Counted from the stretch's first letter, positions 25,290-34,221 are shown. The stretch is DNA of 64,000 nt from CAVSUR01 sp963731285 (GCA_963731285.1 CAVSUR010000014.1:124001-188000); one strand, 5' to 3'. The notes: generated from the letters alone by a model not told the origin. Program-made: numbers and translations.

Positions 25290-26334
25290 ATGCCGAGCAG
25301 CGCCACCCGTACCGGACCGGCCAGCACCTCAGGACGGATCGCGCGGACGGCGGGCCGGATGCCGCCCGCCTCGTTCTTCTTGACTAGCGCTGTATTCCAT
25401 TACCTCGGCCCGTCATTTGCGGTGCTGCTGTTCGCCCACATCGCGGTGCTGGGGGTGGCGTGGCTGCGGATCGCCTCGGCCGCTGTGGTGTTCGCCCTAT
25501 GGCGCCGCCCCTGGCGCATCCTGACGGCAGCAAGCCGGCCTCCAGCGCCTGGTGTTCCTCGCGCTGGGCATCGTCCTCGCGGCGATGAACACGTTTTTCT
25601 ACCTGGCCGTCGACCGCCTGCCGCTGTCGACGGCCGGGGCGATTGAGTTCCTGGGCACGGTCATCCTGGCTGGCGTTGGCGCGCGGACGCGGCGGAACGT
25701 GCTTGCCCTGGTCCTGGCCGTCACCGGGGTGGGCGTCCTGACCGCGGTCCGGCTGTCCAGCCAGCCGCTGGGCCTGGTGTTCGCGTTTGCTAACTGCATT
25801 GGCTTCATGCTCTACGTGATCCTTGGGCACCGCATCGCCAGCACTGCAGCCGGCGGCCGCGGCTCCGCTGCATCGTCGATGAGCGGAATCGACCAGCTCG
25901 GCCTGTCCATGCTCATCGCCGCCGTCGCTGCCACGCCATCCGGGATCGTCCAGGCCGCGGTCTCCTTCACGCACCCGGTGTGGCTTGGCTGGGGTATCGG
26001 CGTGGGACTCTGCTCCTCGGTGATCCCCTACGTCACCGACCAGCTGGCGATGGCGCGCCTGCCCCGCGCCACCTTCGCCCTCATGCTCGCGCTGCTCCCG
26101 GCCACCGCGACCGTCATCGGCCTGATCGTGCTCCGCCAGGTCCCGACCCTGCGGGATCTCGCTGGCATCGGCCTAGTGATCCTCGGCGTCGCAATCCATC
26201 ACGATCCTTCCGGACAGCGCCGGGTCAGCGGAACACGAGGGTGCGGCGGCCGTCGAGCACGACCCGGTTCTCGGTGTGCCAGCGGACGGCCCGGGCCAGT
26301 GCGAGGCATTCGGTGTCGCGGCCCAGCGCCATAA
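25290..26334 (+). pseudogene. EamA/DMT exporter, frameshifted
   Basis: ATG 25290 with AAGGA upstream begins an EamA protein (FFLTSAVFHYLGPSFAVLLF, then WLRIASAAVVFALWRRPWRI). The frame is lost near 25519-25535 and the family sequence resumes as LQRLVFLALGIVLAAMNTFF through LAGIGLVILGVAIHHDPSG. One single-base deletion or two-base insertion would restore about ten helices. The natural end would be near 26220; instead the frame runs on antisense into purU to 26334. It is divergent from lrp, its likely regulator. No obvious homopolymer marks the shift, so real mutation or assembly error are both possible. Confidence 0.7.
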
Positions 26335-27115
26335 CGTCATCCGCGGTCATCGTGTGATCGACCCGCGCCACCTCCTGCTCGATGATCGGGCCCTCGTCGA
26401 GGTCGGTCGTCACGTAATGCGCCGTGGCGCCGATCAGCTTCACGCCCCGCTGGTGGGCCTGGTGGTAGGGGCGCGCGCCCTTGAAGCTCGGCAGCATCGA
26501 GTGGTGAATGTTGATCGCCTGGCCCTGCAGCCGGTCGCACAGGTCATCGGACAGGATCTGCATGTACCGGGCCAGCACCACCAGATCGGCCGCCAGCTCG
26601 TCGATCAGCGTCAGCAGCTGCCGCTCGGCGGCAGGCTTGGTGGCGGCGGTCACCGGGATGTGGTGGAAGGGGATGTCGTACTTGGCCGCCAGGTGCGCCA
26701 GGTCCCGGTGGTTGGAGACCACGGCGGCGATCTCGATGTTCAGGCCGCCGATGCTCGCCCGGTACAGCAGGTCGTTGAGACAGTGACCGACCGTGCTCAC
26801 CATGATCAGCACGCGCTGCTTTTGCGCGGCGGCGATGAACCGCCACGACATGCGCAGGCTGTCCGCCACCTCATGGAACTCGCTGCGCAGCCGGTCCAGG
26901 CCCGCGAAGGACCCGGCCACCGCCTCGAACTGCAGCCGCATGAAGAACATGCCCGCTTCGCGGTCGTTGAACTGGTGGCTTTCCACGATGTTGCAGCCAC
27001 GCTCGAACAGGAACCTGGCGACGGCGTACACGATTCCCGGCTGATCCTTGACGGACAGCGTGAGCACGTAGTCCGCCGCCCCGGCCGGGCGCGGAACCTC
27101 TGCTGGCGATGTCAC
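26225..27115 (-). CDS. purU: Formyltetrahydrofolate deformylase
   Basis: The 296-residue protein has an N-terminal ACT domain (YVLTLSVKDQPGIVYAVARF, about 16-90) and a C-terminal formyltransferase-fold domain with MVSTVGHCLNDLLYR, the catalytic Asn-His segment INIHHSMLPSFKGARPYHQA and the Asp in TDLDEGPIIEQ. PurU hydrolyses 10-formyl-THF to formate and THF, balancing one-carbon pools and supplying formate to PurT. The start is GTG 27115. It is convergent with the EamA gene, whose frame overlaps its 3' end. Full length and intact. Confidence 0.93.
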   Translation of the reverse strand: MTSPAEVPRPAGAADYVLTLSVKDQPGIVYAVARFLFERGCNIVESHQFNDREAGMFFMRLQFEAVAGSFAGLDRLRSEFHEVADSLRMSWRFIAAAQKQRVLIMVSTVGHCLNDLLYRASIGGLNIEIAAVVSNHRDLAHLAAKYDIPFHHIPVTAATKPAAERQLLTLIDELAADLVVLARYMQILSDDLCDRLQGQAINIHHSMLPSFKGARPYHQAHQRGVKLIGATAHYVTTDLDEGPIIEQEVARVDHTMTADDVMALGRDTECLALARAVRWHTENRVVLDGRRTLVFR

Positions 27116-27279
27116 GAACGCTGGCCTCTCCGGTACGCTGGCCCGCCGCCGTGATGTGCTCCCGCCAGGGCGCCGGCATCGGCTCCGGGCCGGTATGAAG
27201 CTCGAAGCCTAGCTGACGGGCGCCCCGGCCCGGGCGGCCCCGCGGTGGGCGCCCCGTCAGCGCGCGCGAGGATGGACCG

Positions 27280-28572
27280 ATGGGCAGCACCCGCGAGACA
27301 GCACTGGACCTGATCGAGTTCCTTGATGCGTCACCATCGCCGTATCACGCCGCCGCCGAGGCCCGGCGCCGGCTGGCTGCGGCCGGTTTCACCGAGGTCG
27401 CGCAGGCCGGGGCGTGGCCGTCGGGGCCGGGCCGCTACGTCGTGGTCGACGGCGGCTCGCTGTTCGCCTGGGTGGTGCCGCAGGACGCCGCCGCTGACGC
27501 ACGGTTCCGGCTGCTGGGCGCTCATACCGACAGCCCGACGCTGCGGGTGAAGCCCCGGCCGGACGCCAGCCGGGCCGGCATCAGGCAGCTCGGCGTGGAG
27601 GTCTACGGCGGCGCGCTGCTCAATTCCTGGCTCGATCGCGACCTGGGCCTGGCCGGCCGGGTGGTGGTGCGCGCGCCCGGCGGGCCCCAGGCCCGGCTGG
27701 TGCGGGTCCACCGGCCGGTGCTGCGGGTGCCGCAGCTGGCCATTCATCTCGACCCGGGCGTGCGCGCGGACGGCCTGAAGCTGGACGCCCAGCAGCACGT
27801 GGTGCCGATCTGGTCGCTGGGCGACCCGGATCCGGGCGGCTTCGCCCGCTTCCTCGCCGCTGAGCTGGCCGTGCCGCCCGGCGACGTCATGAGCCACGAC
27901 ATCGTGACCTACGACCTCGCCGGCGGCACGCTGGCGGGCGCCGGCGAGGAGTTCGTGAGCTCGGGCCGCCAGGATGACCTCGACTGCTCGCATGCCTGCG
28001 TGACCGCGCTGGGCGCGATAGCGCGGCAGCCTGCCCCGCAGCACGTCAGCGCGGTCGTGCTCTTCGACAACGAGGAGACCGGCAGCGAGTCGGCGACCGG
28101 TGCCCGCGGCGCCTGGCTGGGCAGGCAGCTGGAACGCAGCGTGCTCGCCCGCGGTGGCGGGCGCGACGATTTCCTGCGGGCGGTGGCGGGCTCGCTGCAC
28201 GTCTCCGCCGACATGGCCCACGCCACGCACCCCAGCTACGCCGACCGGCACGAGCCCGGGCACTGGATCGCGCTCGGCGGCGGTCCGGTGGTGAAGCTGA
28301 GCGCGAACGTCTACTACAGCACGACGGCGCCGACGCAGGCGGCGTTCCTGCTTGCCGCCGAGCAGGCCGGAGTGCCCGTCCAGTACTTCGTCAACCGCAG
28401 CGGCGTGCGCGCCGGATCGACGATCGGGCCGATTGTCGCCGCGGGCCTGGCCATGCCCACCGTCGATGTCGGCAACCCGATGCTCGCCATGCATTCCGCG
28501 CGCGAGCTGTCCGGGACGGCCGACGCCGAGATGATGATCGCCGCGATGCAGGCCTTCCTCCGGCCGGCCTAG
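27280..28572 (+). CDS. M18-family aminopeptidase
   Basis: The 430-residue protein has the M18 metal-site residues: LLGAHTDSPTLRVKP (His/Asp), the catalytic segment VVLFDNEETGSESATGA (Glu-Glu) and C-terminal DVGNPMLAMHSARE (His). ISTF-like aspartyl aminopeptidase features such as NRSGVRAGSTIGPI are also present. It removes N-terminal, often acidic, residues in the cytosol. Start ATG 27280 follows GAGGA. It is divergent from purU by 164 bp; the phosphatase gene follows after 15 nt and may be co-transcribed. Confidence 0.92.
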   Translation: MGSTRETALDLIEFLDASPSPYHAAAEARRRLAAAGFTEVAQAGAWPSGPGRYVVVDGGSLFAWVVPQDAAADARFRLLGAHTDSPTLRVKPRPDASRAGIRQLGVEVYGGALLNSWLDRDLGLAGRVVVRAPGGPQARLVRVHRPVLRVPQLAIHLDPGVRADGLKLDAQQHVVPIWSLGDPDPGGFARFLAAELAVPPGDVMSHDIVTYDLAGGTLAGAGEEFVSSGRQDDLDCSHACVTALGAIARQPAPQHVSAVVLFDNEETGSESATGARGAWLGRQLERSVLARGGGRDDFLRAVAGSLHVSADMAHATHPSYADRHEPGHWIALGGGPVVKLSANVYYSTTAPTQAAFLLAAEQAGVPVQYFVNRSGVRAGSTIGPIVAAGLAMPTVDVGNPMLAMHSARELSGTADAEMMIAAMQAFLRPA

Positions 28573-28587
28573 CCCAGGCCGTCGGCC

Positions 28588-29070
28588 ATGCTGGACGCCG
28601 TGACCGGCGCGCCTGACGACGATCCGGCGGCCGGCATCCGCTGGGATCCGGCCGCGCCGGGCGTGCTGCGGCTGCCCTCGGGCCGCCTGGTGCGCGGCCG
28701 CGGGCTGAGCCGCCCGCTGCCGGGGGGCGCCCGGCCTGAGCTCGGCATCTACCTGCTGGGCCGCCGCCCGCCCGCCGTGCCCTGGGAAGCGCGCTGGATC
28801 CGCTGGCCGGATTTCCGGCTGCCCGCCGACCAGGATCAAGCGCGGCAAATACTGACCGAAGGCTGGCAGCGCGCTGCGACGAGCCGGGTCGAGATCGCCT
28901 GCGCGGGCGGCCACGGCCGGACCGGCACCGCCCTGGCCTGCCTGGTCATCCTGGACGGAGTGCCCAGCGGCAACGCCGCCGCGTTCGTGCGGGAGCACTA
29001 CGGTCCGCGTGCCATCGAGACCCGCGGGCAGCTGCGCTATATCAGCCGGTGGCCCGGGCCGGACGGGTGA
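28588..29070 (+). CDS. CX5R phosphatase (protein-tyrosine-phosphatase-like)
   Basis: The 160-residue protein has the phosphatase loop EIACAGGHGRTGTALACLVI, giving the C-x5-R signature with T after R. It also has an upstream WIRWPDFRLPADQDQA that could supply the general acid Asp, and the C-terminal helix FVREHYGPRAIETRGQLRYI. This is the PTP-like/cyclin-phosphatase fold; substrate could be a phosphoprotein or a phospholipid-type phosphate. It lies 15 nt after the aminopeptidase and is likely co-transcribed. Start ATG 28588. Confidence 0.82.
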   Translation: MLDAVTGAPDDDPAAGIRWDPAAPGVLRLPSGRLVRGRGLSRPLPGGARPELGIYLLGRRPPAVPWEARWIRWPDFRLPADQDQARQILTEGWQRAATSRVEIACAGGHGRTGTALACLVILDGVPSGNAAAFVREHYGPRAIETRGQLRYISRWPGPDG

Positions 29071-29291
29071 CTAGGCGCTCTCGCCGCCGGGACCGACCCC
29101 GGACTACGGGCCCGGCGGCGCCCGGTCATGGCCGCCGGCCCTGCGCTGAGCCGCCGGCCCGCCGCCGGTCCGCCGCGGGCGGGGCGGGCATCGGCTGAAC
29201 ACCGGAGAAGACGCGGCCGACAAGGCCGTGGACGAGGGCCTCAATCGAGATGTATCGTGTTGACACGCCCTCTGAGAAAGCCGGCTGCGCC

Positions 29292-29915
29292 ATGGATGAC
29301 GACGACCCTGACGTCCGCATCGAGGCCGCCGGGATGCTAGCCCGGCGCGATCCGCGCGCGGCCGCCGAAGCATTCCGCGCTATCGCCGACGACACCGATA
29401 TCGAAGCTGACCTGCGCGTCGAGATTGCCGAGCGGCTCGGCCTGCTCGACCGCGGATCCGCCGCGCGGGCTCTGGCCGGCATCGCGGCCAACGCCGGCGT
29501 CGAGGGCGACATCCGGCTGGTGGCCGCCGACCGGCTCGCCGAGCTGCACCTCGGGCTGGCCGTCGCGGCATTCCATCAGATCGCGGCGGACGCGGGCGTA
29601 GCTGACGATCTCCGGCTGGAGGCGGCCGGGCACCTGGAGGGCATCGACGAGCCGGCCGCGCGGGCGGCCTTCGGCATCCTGGCCGCCGATCCCGGACTCG
29701 ACATCAACCTGCGCGAGGAGGCCGCCTGCGTGCTTGACCGGCTCGCAGCCGATCGGCCCGCGGGCCACGAGCCCGCCGGAGCGCCCGGCTGGCCTGGCAC
29801 CCCGCCGGTGTTCCGCGGCAGCTCTGCCGTCAGCCGGCTCTCCCGGTGGCAGCCGCCCGGGCCGCCGCTGCTGGTACCCCCGCCCCCGGTCCCGCCGCTG
29901 CCGCCGGCCCCCTGA
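29292..29915 (+). CDS. HEAT-like repeat protein with proline-rich tail
   Basis: The protein of about 207 residues contains roughly four to five helical units of about 31 residues with the pattern D-x-R-x-x-A-A-x-x-L (ADLRVEIAERLGLLD, GDIRLVAADRLAELH, DDLRLEAAGHLEGID, INLREEAACVLDRLA), an alpha-solenoid of the HEAT/ARM type used for protein binding. From about 165 it changes to a Pro/Gly tail ending LVPPPPVPPLPPAP. ATG 29292 is preferred; an in-frame ATG at 29250 would add 14 residues. TTGACA at 29260-29265 could be a -35. No partner is evident. Confidence 0.65.
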   Translation: MDDDDPDVRIEAAGMLARRDPRAAAEAFRAIADDTDIEADLRVEIAERLGLLDRGSAARALAGIAANAGVEGDIRLVAADRLAELHLGLAVAAFHQIAADAGVADDLRLEAAGHLEGIDEPAARAAFGILAADPGLDINLREEAACVLDRLAADRPAGHEPAGAPGWPGTPPVFRGSSAVSRLSRWQPPGPPLLVPPPPVPPLPPAP

Positions 29916-30041
29916 CCCCCGGCCGCGCGCCGCCGTGCTGACGCCCCGGCCGCGGGAGCGCCGGGCGTGCTGGCTGGAACACGGGGCGTGCTGGCCAGAA
30001 CATGAGTGTTCCCGGCCGGGATTTGAGGAAATTAAGCACTC

Positions 30042-30773
30042 ATGAGCCACCTCGGCATCCTGGCGCACAGCACGGAGGGGGCGGCGCTGTGCTTCCTGGC
30101 CTTCTGCCAGGAGGGATACCGCCAGCGGGGCCGCAACGAGCACCCCGACGTGACCCTCGATTACATCGCCTTCGGCTACAGCATGGCCGCCTGGGACGCC
30201 GCGGACTACGCCGCGGTCCGGGCCATCCTGGCGGTCAGCGCCCAGCGGCTCGCCGACGCGGGCGCCGACTTCTTCGCCTGCCCCGACAACACCGCGCACC
30301 TGGCCCTGGAGCACCCGGGCCCGAACCTGGCGCTGCCCGGCCTGCACATCGCGGCCGAGGTCGCCGGCCAGGCGGCCCGCGAGGGACGGCGGCGGGTCGG
30401 CATTCTCGGGACCCGGTTCCTGGCCAGCAGCCCGCTGTACCCGCGGGCGCTGGCGGCACGCGGCATCACCGCCGAGATGCCGTCCGCCGCCGACCGCCGG
30501 ATGGTCGATGAGATCATCTTCGCCGAGCTGGTGAACGGCGTGTGCACCGGCTCCTCCCGCGCCGCCTGTGCCGCCGTCATCGGGCGGCTGGCGGCCCGCG
30601 GCTGCGACGCGGTCGCGCTGGCCTGCACCGAGCTGCCGGTGCTGATCAGCCCGGCCGACTCCCCGCTGCCGACACTCGACTCGGCCCGGCTGCTGGCCCG
30701 TGCCGCCTACCAGGTAGCCGACGGCCAGCGCCGGCCGCCCGGCTGGCGCGGCGGCCCGGTCCCGGCTGGCTAG
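30042..30773 (+). CDS. Aspartate/glutamate racemase family protein
   Basis: The 243-residue protein matches the Asp/Glu/hydantoin racemase fold: N-terminal LGILAHSTEGAALCFLAF, the first catalytic cysteine in FFACPDNTAHLAL, GRRRVGILGTRFLASS and the second cysteine in VALACTELPVLI. Both cysteines of the two-base mechanism are present. The substrate is probably an amino acid or related acid; the family also includes decarboxylases. Start ATG 30042 with TGAGGA upstream. Single gene. Confidence 0.87.
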   Translation: MSHLGILAHSTEGAALCFLAFCQEGYRQRGRNEHPDVTLDYIAFGYSMAAWDAADYAAVRAILAVSAQRLADAGADFFACPDNTAHLALEHPGPNLALPGLHIAAEVAGQAAREGRRRVGILGTRFLASSPLYPRALAARGITAEMPSAADRRMVDEIIFAELVNGVCTGSSRAACAAVIGRLAARGCDAVALACTELPVLISPADSPLPTLDSARLLARAAYQVADGQRRPPGWRGGPVPAG

Positions 30774-30855
30774 CCCCGCAGCCCGCGGCACGCGGGCTAG
30801 CCAGCCGTGCCATGGCCCCCGAGGGTGCAGGACGCGGCCGGGCTCGCCTGGTGCG

Positions 30856-31191
30856 CTAGCGGCTGTCGGGCACCGCATGCGCCTGCTGCCATTGCCGGCG
30901 CAGCCCGCGCCGCTCCTCCTCGTCGAGGCCGCCCCAGATGCCGTACTGCTGGCCGGTGGCCAGCGAGTAGGTCAGGCAGGGCTTGCGCACCGGGCAGCGG
31001 GCGCAGATGCCCTTGGCCCACTCGGCGTCCGCAGCGGCCAGCCCGCCCTTGCCGATGGGGAAGAACATCTCGGTCTCGATGTCACGGCAGGCCGCCGATT
31101 CGCGCCACGAGACCTTGCCGTCGCGGGGCGGCCGGGCCCAGGCCGGGCCCTGGCCCGCTGCGGCAGGCCCGCGGACTTCGGTAGTGGTCAA
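30856..31191 (-). CDS. WhiB-family iron-sulfur transcription regulator
   Basis: The 111-residue protein has the four WhiB cysteines (SAACRD, then GICARCPVRKPCL) that hold a 4Fe-4S cluster, the G-I-W-G-G turn (QQYGIWGGLDEEERRGLRR) and a basic C-terminus. WhiB proteins bind the primary sigma factor and respond to NO or O2. The start is an unusual TTG at 31191, supported by GAGGAGGAA 5 nt upstream. Which WhiB subclass it belongs to is not clear; it lacks the AT-hook of WhiB7. It stands next to the small membrane protein and MerR-DICT genes. Confidence 0.92.
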   Translation of the reverse strand: MTTTEVRGPAAAGQGPAWARPPRDGKVSWRESAACRDIETEMFFPIGKGGLAAADAEWAKGICARCPVRKPCLTYSLATGQQYGIWGGLDEEERRGLRRQWQQAHAVPDSR

Positions 31192-31248
31192 CGTTCCTCC
31201 TCGCGCCCTGCGGCCCGGCAGGCCCGCGGCGGGCGCCCCCGCCGTTGC

Positions 31249-31464
31249 TCAGTTGGTCTCGTCGATCTTGATGGCGTTGCCCAGCGCCATGAACGTCGGC
31301 GCCCACAGCCCGACGTAGATGCCCCAGCGGTCCGCCTTCTCGCCCGGCGCGTCCTCCATCCGCCGCGACAGCGTCCACGCGGCGACGCTCGCGCCGATCG
31401 ACAAGACCCCCGCCATATAGGCGACGTCGCTGGTGATGCCGAGGCCGCGCACTAGCTTGATCAT
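31249..31464 (-). CDS. Small two-helix membrane protein
   Basis: The 71-residue protein has two hydrophobic segments (DVAYMAGVLSIGASVAAWTL and WGIYVGLWAPTFMALGNAI) joined by a charged loop RRMEDAPGEKADR. Function unknown. ATG 31464 is chosen because GGAAGGA lies 6-7 nt upstream; an in-frame TTG at 31470 is less well placed. It is divergent from the MerR-DICT regulator with a 107-bp shared promoter and so is a likely target of it. Confidence 0.72.
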   Translation of the reverse strand: MIKLVRGLGITSDVAYMAGVLSIGASVAAWTLSRRMEDAPGEKADRWGIYVGLWAPTFMALGNAIKIDETN

Positions 31465-31562
31465 GGACAATCCTTCCGGTGGTGGAAACGATGCTGTCCG
31501 GCTGCCCGTGTGCCGCCGGACGATGAATCTTGCTACCCTTTCATCAAGCTGACTAAACGAAA

Positions 31563-31576
31563 GTCATCATAATGAC
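31563..31576. promoter_or_regulatory. Palindrome over the MerR-DICT start codon
   Basis: GTCAT (31563-31567) and ATGAC (31572-31576) pair around CATA, and the right arm contains the start codon. A TCATCA repeat at 31541-31546 and 31564-31569 lies in the same region. These could be sites for autoregulation by the MerR-type protein; the evidence is position and symmetry only. Confidence 0.35.
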
Positions 31577-32432
31577 GAAGGACGTGCCCGGCCAGTTCCC
31601 CGAGCCCGCGCTGCTGCCGATCAGCGAGGTGTCCCGCCGGACCGGGATCCCGGTCGCCGGGCTGCGCAACTGGGAGCAGCGCTACGGCGTGCTCCGGCCC
31701 GTGCGCTCGCCCAGCGGGCAGCGGCGTTACACCGAGGCCGACTGCGCCCTGCTCGCCGACGTGCTGCGCCGCCGGGCCGGCGGACTGTCGCTGACCGCGG
31801 CGATTGCCAGCGCGCGGGCGGCCGCCCGGGGAAACGAGACGTCAATCTTCGCCGGCCTGCGGCGCCGGTACCCTGGCCTGCGCGTGCACGTGCTGGGCAA
31901 GCGGGTCCTGCTCGCCATGACCCGCGCTATCGAAGACGAGTGCTGCGCCGCCGCGCAGCAGCCCATCCTGTTCGGGTCCTTCCAGCGCCAGCGCCATTAC
32001 GCCGCATCACGGCGGCGCTGGGCCGACCTGGCGCGCAGCGCGGAGCACACCGTGGTCTTCGCCGACTTCCCGCGGGTCTGCCAGCGGCCCGGCCCGCTGG
32101 CGGAGATCCCGGTTCCCGCCGATTCCCCGCAGCAGCGCGAGTGGATGCTGGTCTGCGACGCGCCCGACCTGCCCGCCTGCGTGGCCGGATGGGAGCGGCC
32201 GGGGCAGGACGAGAGCCCGGACTCGGAGCGGATCTTCGAGGTGCTCTGGTCAGTGGACCCGCAGGTGGTCCGCAGCGCCGCCCGGATCGGCGCGAGCCTG
32301 GCCGGCGCGGCGGTCCCTGGGCTGCCCGGGCAGCTGGCGAGCCGCCTCGCGGAGGAGGCCGGACCGTGCTCGGCCGACCTGCGCCGGGCCAGTGACCTGC
32401 TCGAGCGCACCGTCGACTACCTGGCCAGGTAA
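31572..32432 (+). CDS. MerR-type regulator with DICT sensory domain
   Basis: The 286-residue protein has a MerR helix-turn-helix (PISEVSRRTGIPVAGLRNWE, then RYGVLRPVRSPSGQRRYTE). A DICT-type domain from about 95 to 215 has the marks RVLLAMTRAIEDECCAAAQQ, PILFGSFQRQRHYAASRRRW and EHTVVFADF. DICT domains are known from diguanylate cyclases and regulators linked to light responses, but their ligand is not established. The C-terminal ~60 residues are an added helical region. Start ATG 31572, with no ribosome site. It is divergent from the small membrane protein. Confidence 0.82.
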   Translation: MTKDVPGQFPEPALLPISEVSRRTGIPVAGLRNWEQRYGVLRPVRSPSGQRRYTEADCALLADVLRRRAGGLSLTAAIASARAAARGNETSIFAGLRRRYPGLRVHVLGKRVLLAMTRAIEDECCAAAQQPILFGSFQRQRHYAASRRRWADLARSAEHTVVFADFPRVCQRPGPLAEIPVPADSPQQREWMLVCDAPDLPACVAGWERPGQDESPDSERIFEVLWSVDPQVVRSAARIGASLAGAAVPGLPGQLASRLAEEAGPCSADLRRASDLLERTVDYLAR

Positions 32433-32532
32433 CCAGCGGTCAACGGCCGCCGGGTGAAGGTCCGGGCGGCCGCCCGCGGCGGACCGGGACCTCGGTGATC
32501 CCGGGGCCGGCTCCGGTAGGCTCGGCCCCGCG

Positions 32533-33036
32533 ATGATCGTGATAGTGGCCGGGGTGTCCGGCAGCGGCAAGACGACCGTCGGCAGCCTGCTGGCCGGGCG
32601 GATGGGCTGGCCGTTCGCCGACGGGGACTCGTTCCACCCGGCCGCCAGCGTGGCCAAGATGGCCGCCGGGGTGGCGCTGACCGACGACGACCGCTGGCCG
32701 TGGCTGGCGGCGATCGGGGCCTGGATGGACCAGCAGGGCCGCGGCGGCGGCTCGGGGGTGGTGGCCTGCTCGGCGCTCAAGCTCGGCTACCGGCAGGCCC
32801 TGCTGGACGGCAGGCCGCGGGCGCGGCTGGTGTTCCTGGACGTCAGCCACGACGTCGACACGCTGCGGCTGGCGGCACGGCGCGGGCACTTCTTCCCGGC
32901 CCGGCTGCTGGCCAGCCAGTATGACGCCCTGGAGCCGCCGCGGCCGGACGAGCGCGCGCTGGTGCTGACGGCCGGGGGGACCCCGGCCGAGCTGGTCGAC
33001 GAGATCATCGCCAGGCTCGGCCTGCAGCCGGGCTGA
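32533..33036 (+). CDS. gntK: Gluconokinase
   Basis: The 167-residue protein has the P-loop VAGVSGSGKTTVGSLLA (about 5-21), the substrate region ADGDSFHPAASVAKMAAGVA and DDDRWPWLAAI, the Walker-B-like VVACSALKLGYRQ and the lid HFFPARLLASQYDALEPP. It phosphorylates D-gluconate to 6-phosphogluconate for the pentose phosphate pathway. Start ATG 32533; a TAGGCT box (32517-32522) lies 10 nt before it, so the leader is very short. No gluconate permease or repressor is next to it. Confidence 0.92.
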   Translation: MIVIVAGVSGSGKTTVGSLLAGRMGWPFADGDSFHPAASVAKMAAGVALTDDDRWPWLAAIGAWMDQQGRGGGSGVVACSALKLGYRQALLDGRPRARLVFLDVSHDVDTLRLAARRGHFFPARLLASQYDALEPPRPDERALVLTAGGTPAELVDEIIARLGLQPG

Positions 33037-33077
33037 CCGACGGCCCGGCCGGACGGCCCCGAACCGAGAGGAAGCGC

Positions 33078-33158
33078 ATGTCAGACGGCTGCGACGTGAT
33101 CGTCACCGGCACCGGCCCGGCCCGGGCGGGCCAGCACCTCGCCGGGCGCCCGCAGTGA
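33078..33158 (+). pseudogene. 26-codon flavoprotein relic acting as leader ORF
   Basis: ATG 33078, preceded by GAGAGGAAG, opens a 26-codon frame MSDGCDVIVTGTGPA plus a short tail. The start matches the FAD-binding N-terminus of pyridine-nucleotide-disulfide oxidoreductases (usual form YDVIVIGTGPAG). It then jumps to unrelated sequence and stops at a TGA that overlaps the cyclase GTG start (GTGA). It is the first ~15 codons of a deleted gene now translationally coupled to the next one. Confidence 0.5.
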
Positions 33159-34079
33159 GCCAGCCGGGCCTGACCGGCGCGGAGTTCCGGGCGCTGTACA
33201 GGCGGCTGAGCGCGGCCGCGGACTTCGGCCCGGCTGACCGCCGCGGCACGCTGAACAACATCACCCCGGCGCAGGTCGCCGCGGCGGCCGCGAGCGTCAC
33301 GCTCGGCCGCTCGGTGTCGCTGGCGGCGCCGGTCGGCCAGCAGGTCACCGCGGACAACCCCGAGCCGGCCCAGCATCGCATCACCAGCCCGGTGATCACC
33401 GAGACCGAGCCGGGCCTGGCCTTCAACTACGACCAGTTCTGCATGAACGTGCACGGCGACTGCGACTCGCACCTGGACGCGCTGTGCCACATCAGCTTCG
33501 ACGGCAGGCTCTACAATGGCATCGCCGCGGGGGCGGTGACCAGGTCTGGCGCCACCGAGCTGTCGGTCGACACGGCCAGGGACGGGATCATCGGACGCGG
33601 CGTGCTGCTCGACATCCCGCGGCTGCGCGGGGTGGACTGGCTGGAGCCGGGCGATCACGTCACAGCCGCCGACCTGGCCGCCGCCGAGCAGGCCCAGCAC
33701 GTCAGCGCCGGGCCGGGCGACCTGGTGTTCGTCCAGGTCGGGCACCGGCGTCGCCGCCGCGAGCTCGGGCCGTGGGACGCCGCGCACGCCCGGGCCGGGC
33801 TGCACCCGGCGGCGCTGGAGCTGCTGGCCGGCGCACATCGGCGCCCTCGGCAGTGACGGCAACAACGACACCGCGCCCAGCATCGTCGCCGAGGTTGAAT
33901 TTCCCGTGCACGTGCTGGCGATCAACGGGATGGGCCTGTACCTGCTCGACTACCTTCAGTTCGACGACCTCGTCCCGTTGTGCGAGGCCGCAGGCCGCTG
34001 GTCGTTCCTGTGCGTGATCGCACCGCTGCGGCTGGCCCGGGGGACCGGCTCCCCGGTCAACCCGATCGCCATCTTGTGA
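33155..34079 (+). pseudogene. Cyclase-family (kynurenine-formamidase-like) hydrolase, frameshifted
   Basis: GTG 33155 begins a cyclase-superfamily protein with the metal-site segment NVHGDCDSHLDALCH, the GVLLDIPRLRGVDWLEPGD motif and GHRRRRRELGPWDAAHARAG. After about 225 codons the frame closes, while the family sequence continues one base over from about 33830 as AHIGALGSDGNNDTAPSIVA, VHVLAINGMGLYLLDYLQFD and ends at TGA 34077-34079. Removing one G from the GG at 33830-33831 would give about 307 residues. Intact relatives hydrolyse cyclic or formylated amides or act in aromatic degradation. Either a recent mutation or an assembly error. Confidence 0.72.
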
Positions 34080-34221
34080 GCTACCCCCGGGATCGAGCAG
34101 ACGATGACCCGCCCGGCAGACGCAGGCGCTGGTGATCTTCGGTGCGGCCGCTGGCCGCGATGGCCGCCCGGCCACTCGCCTTGATCATCACTTGCGGCGG
34201 GTGAGCACGCCGGGACTGCCC

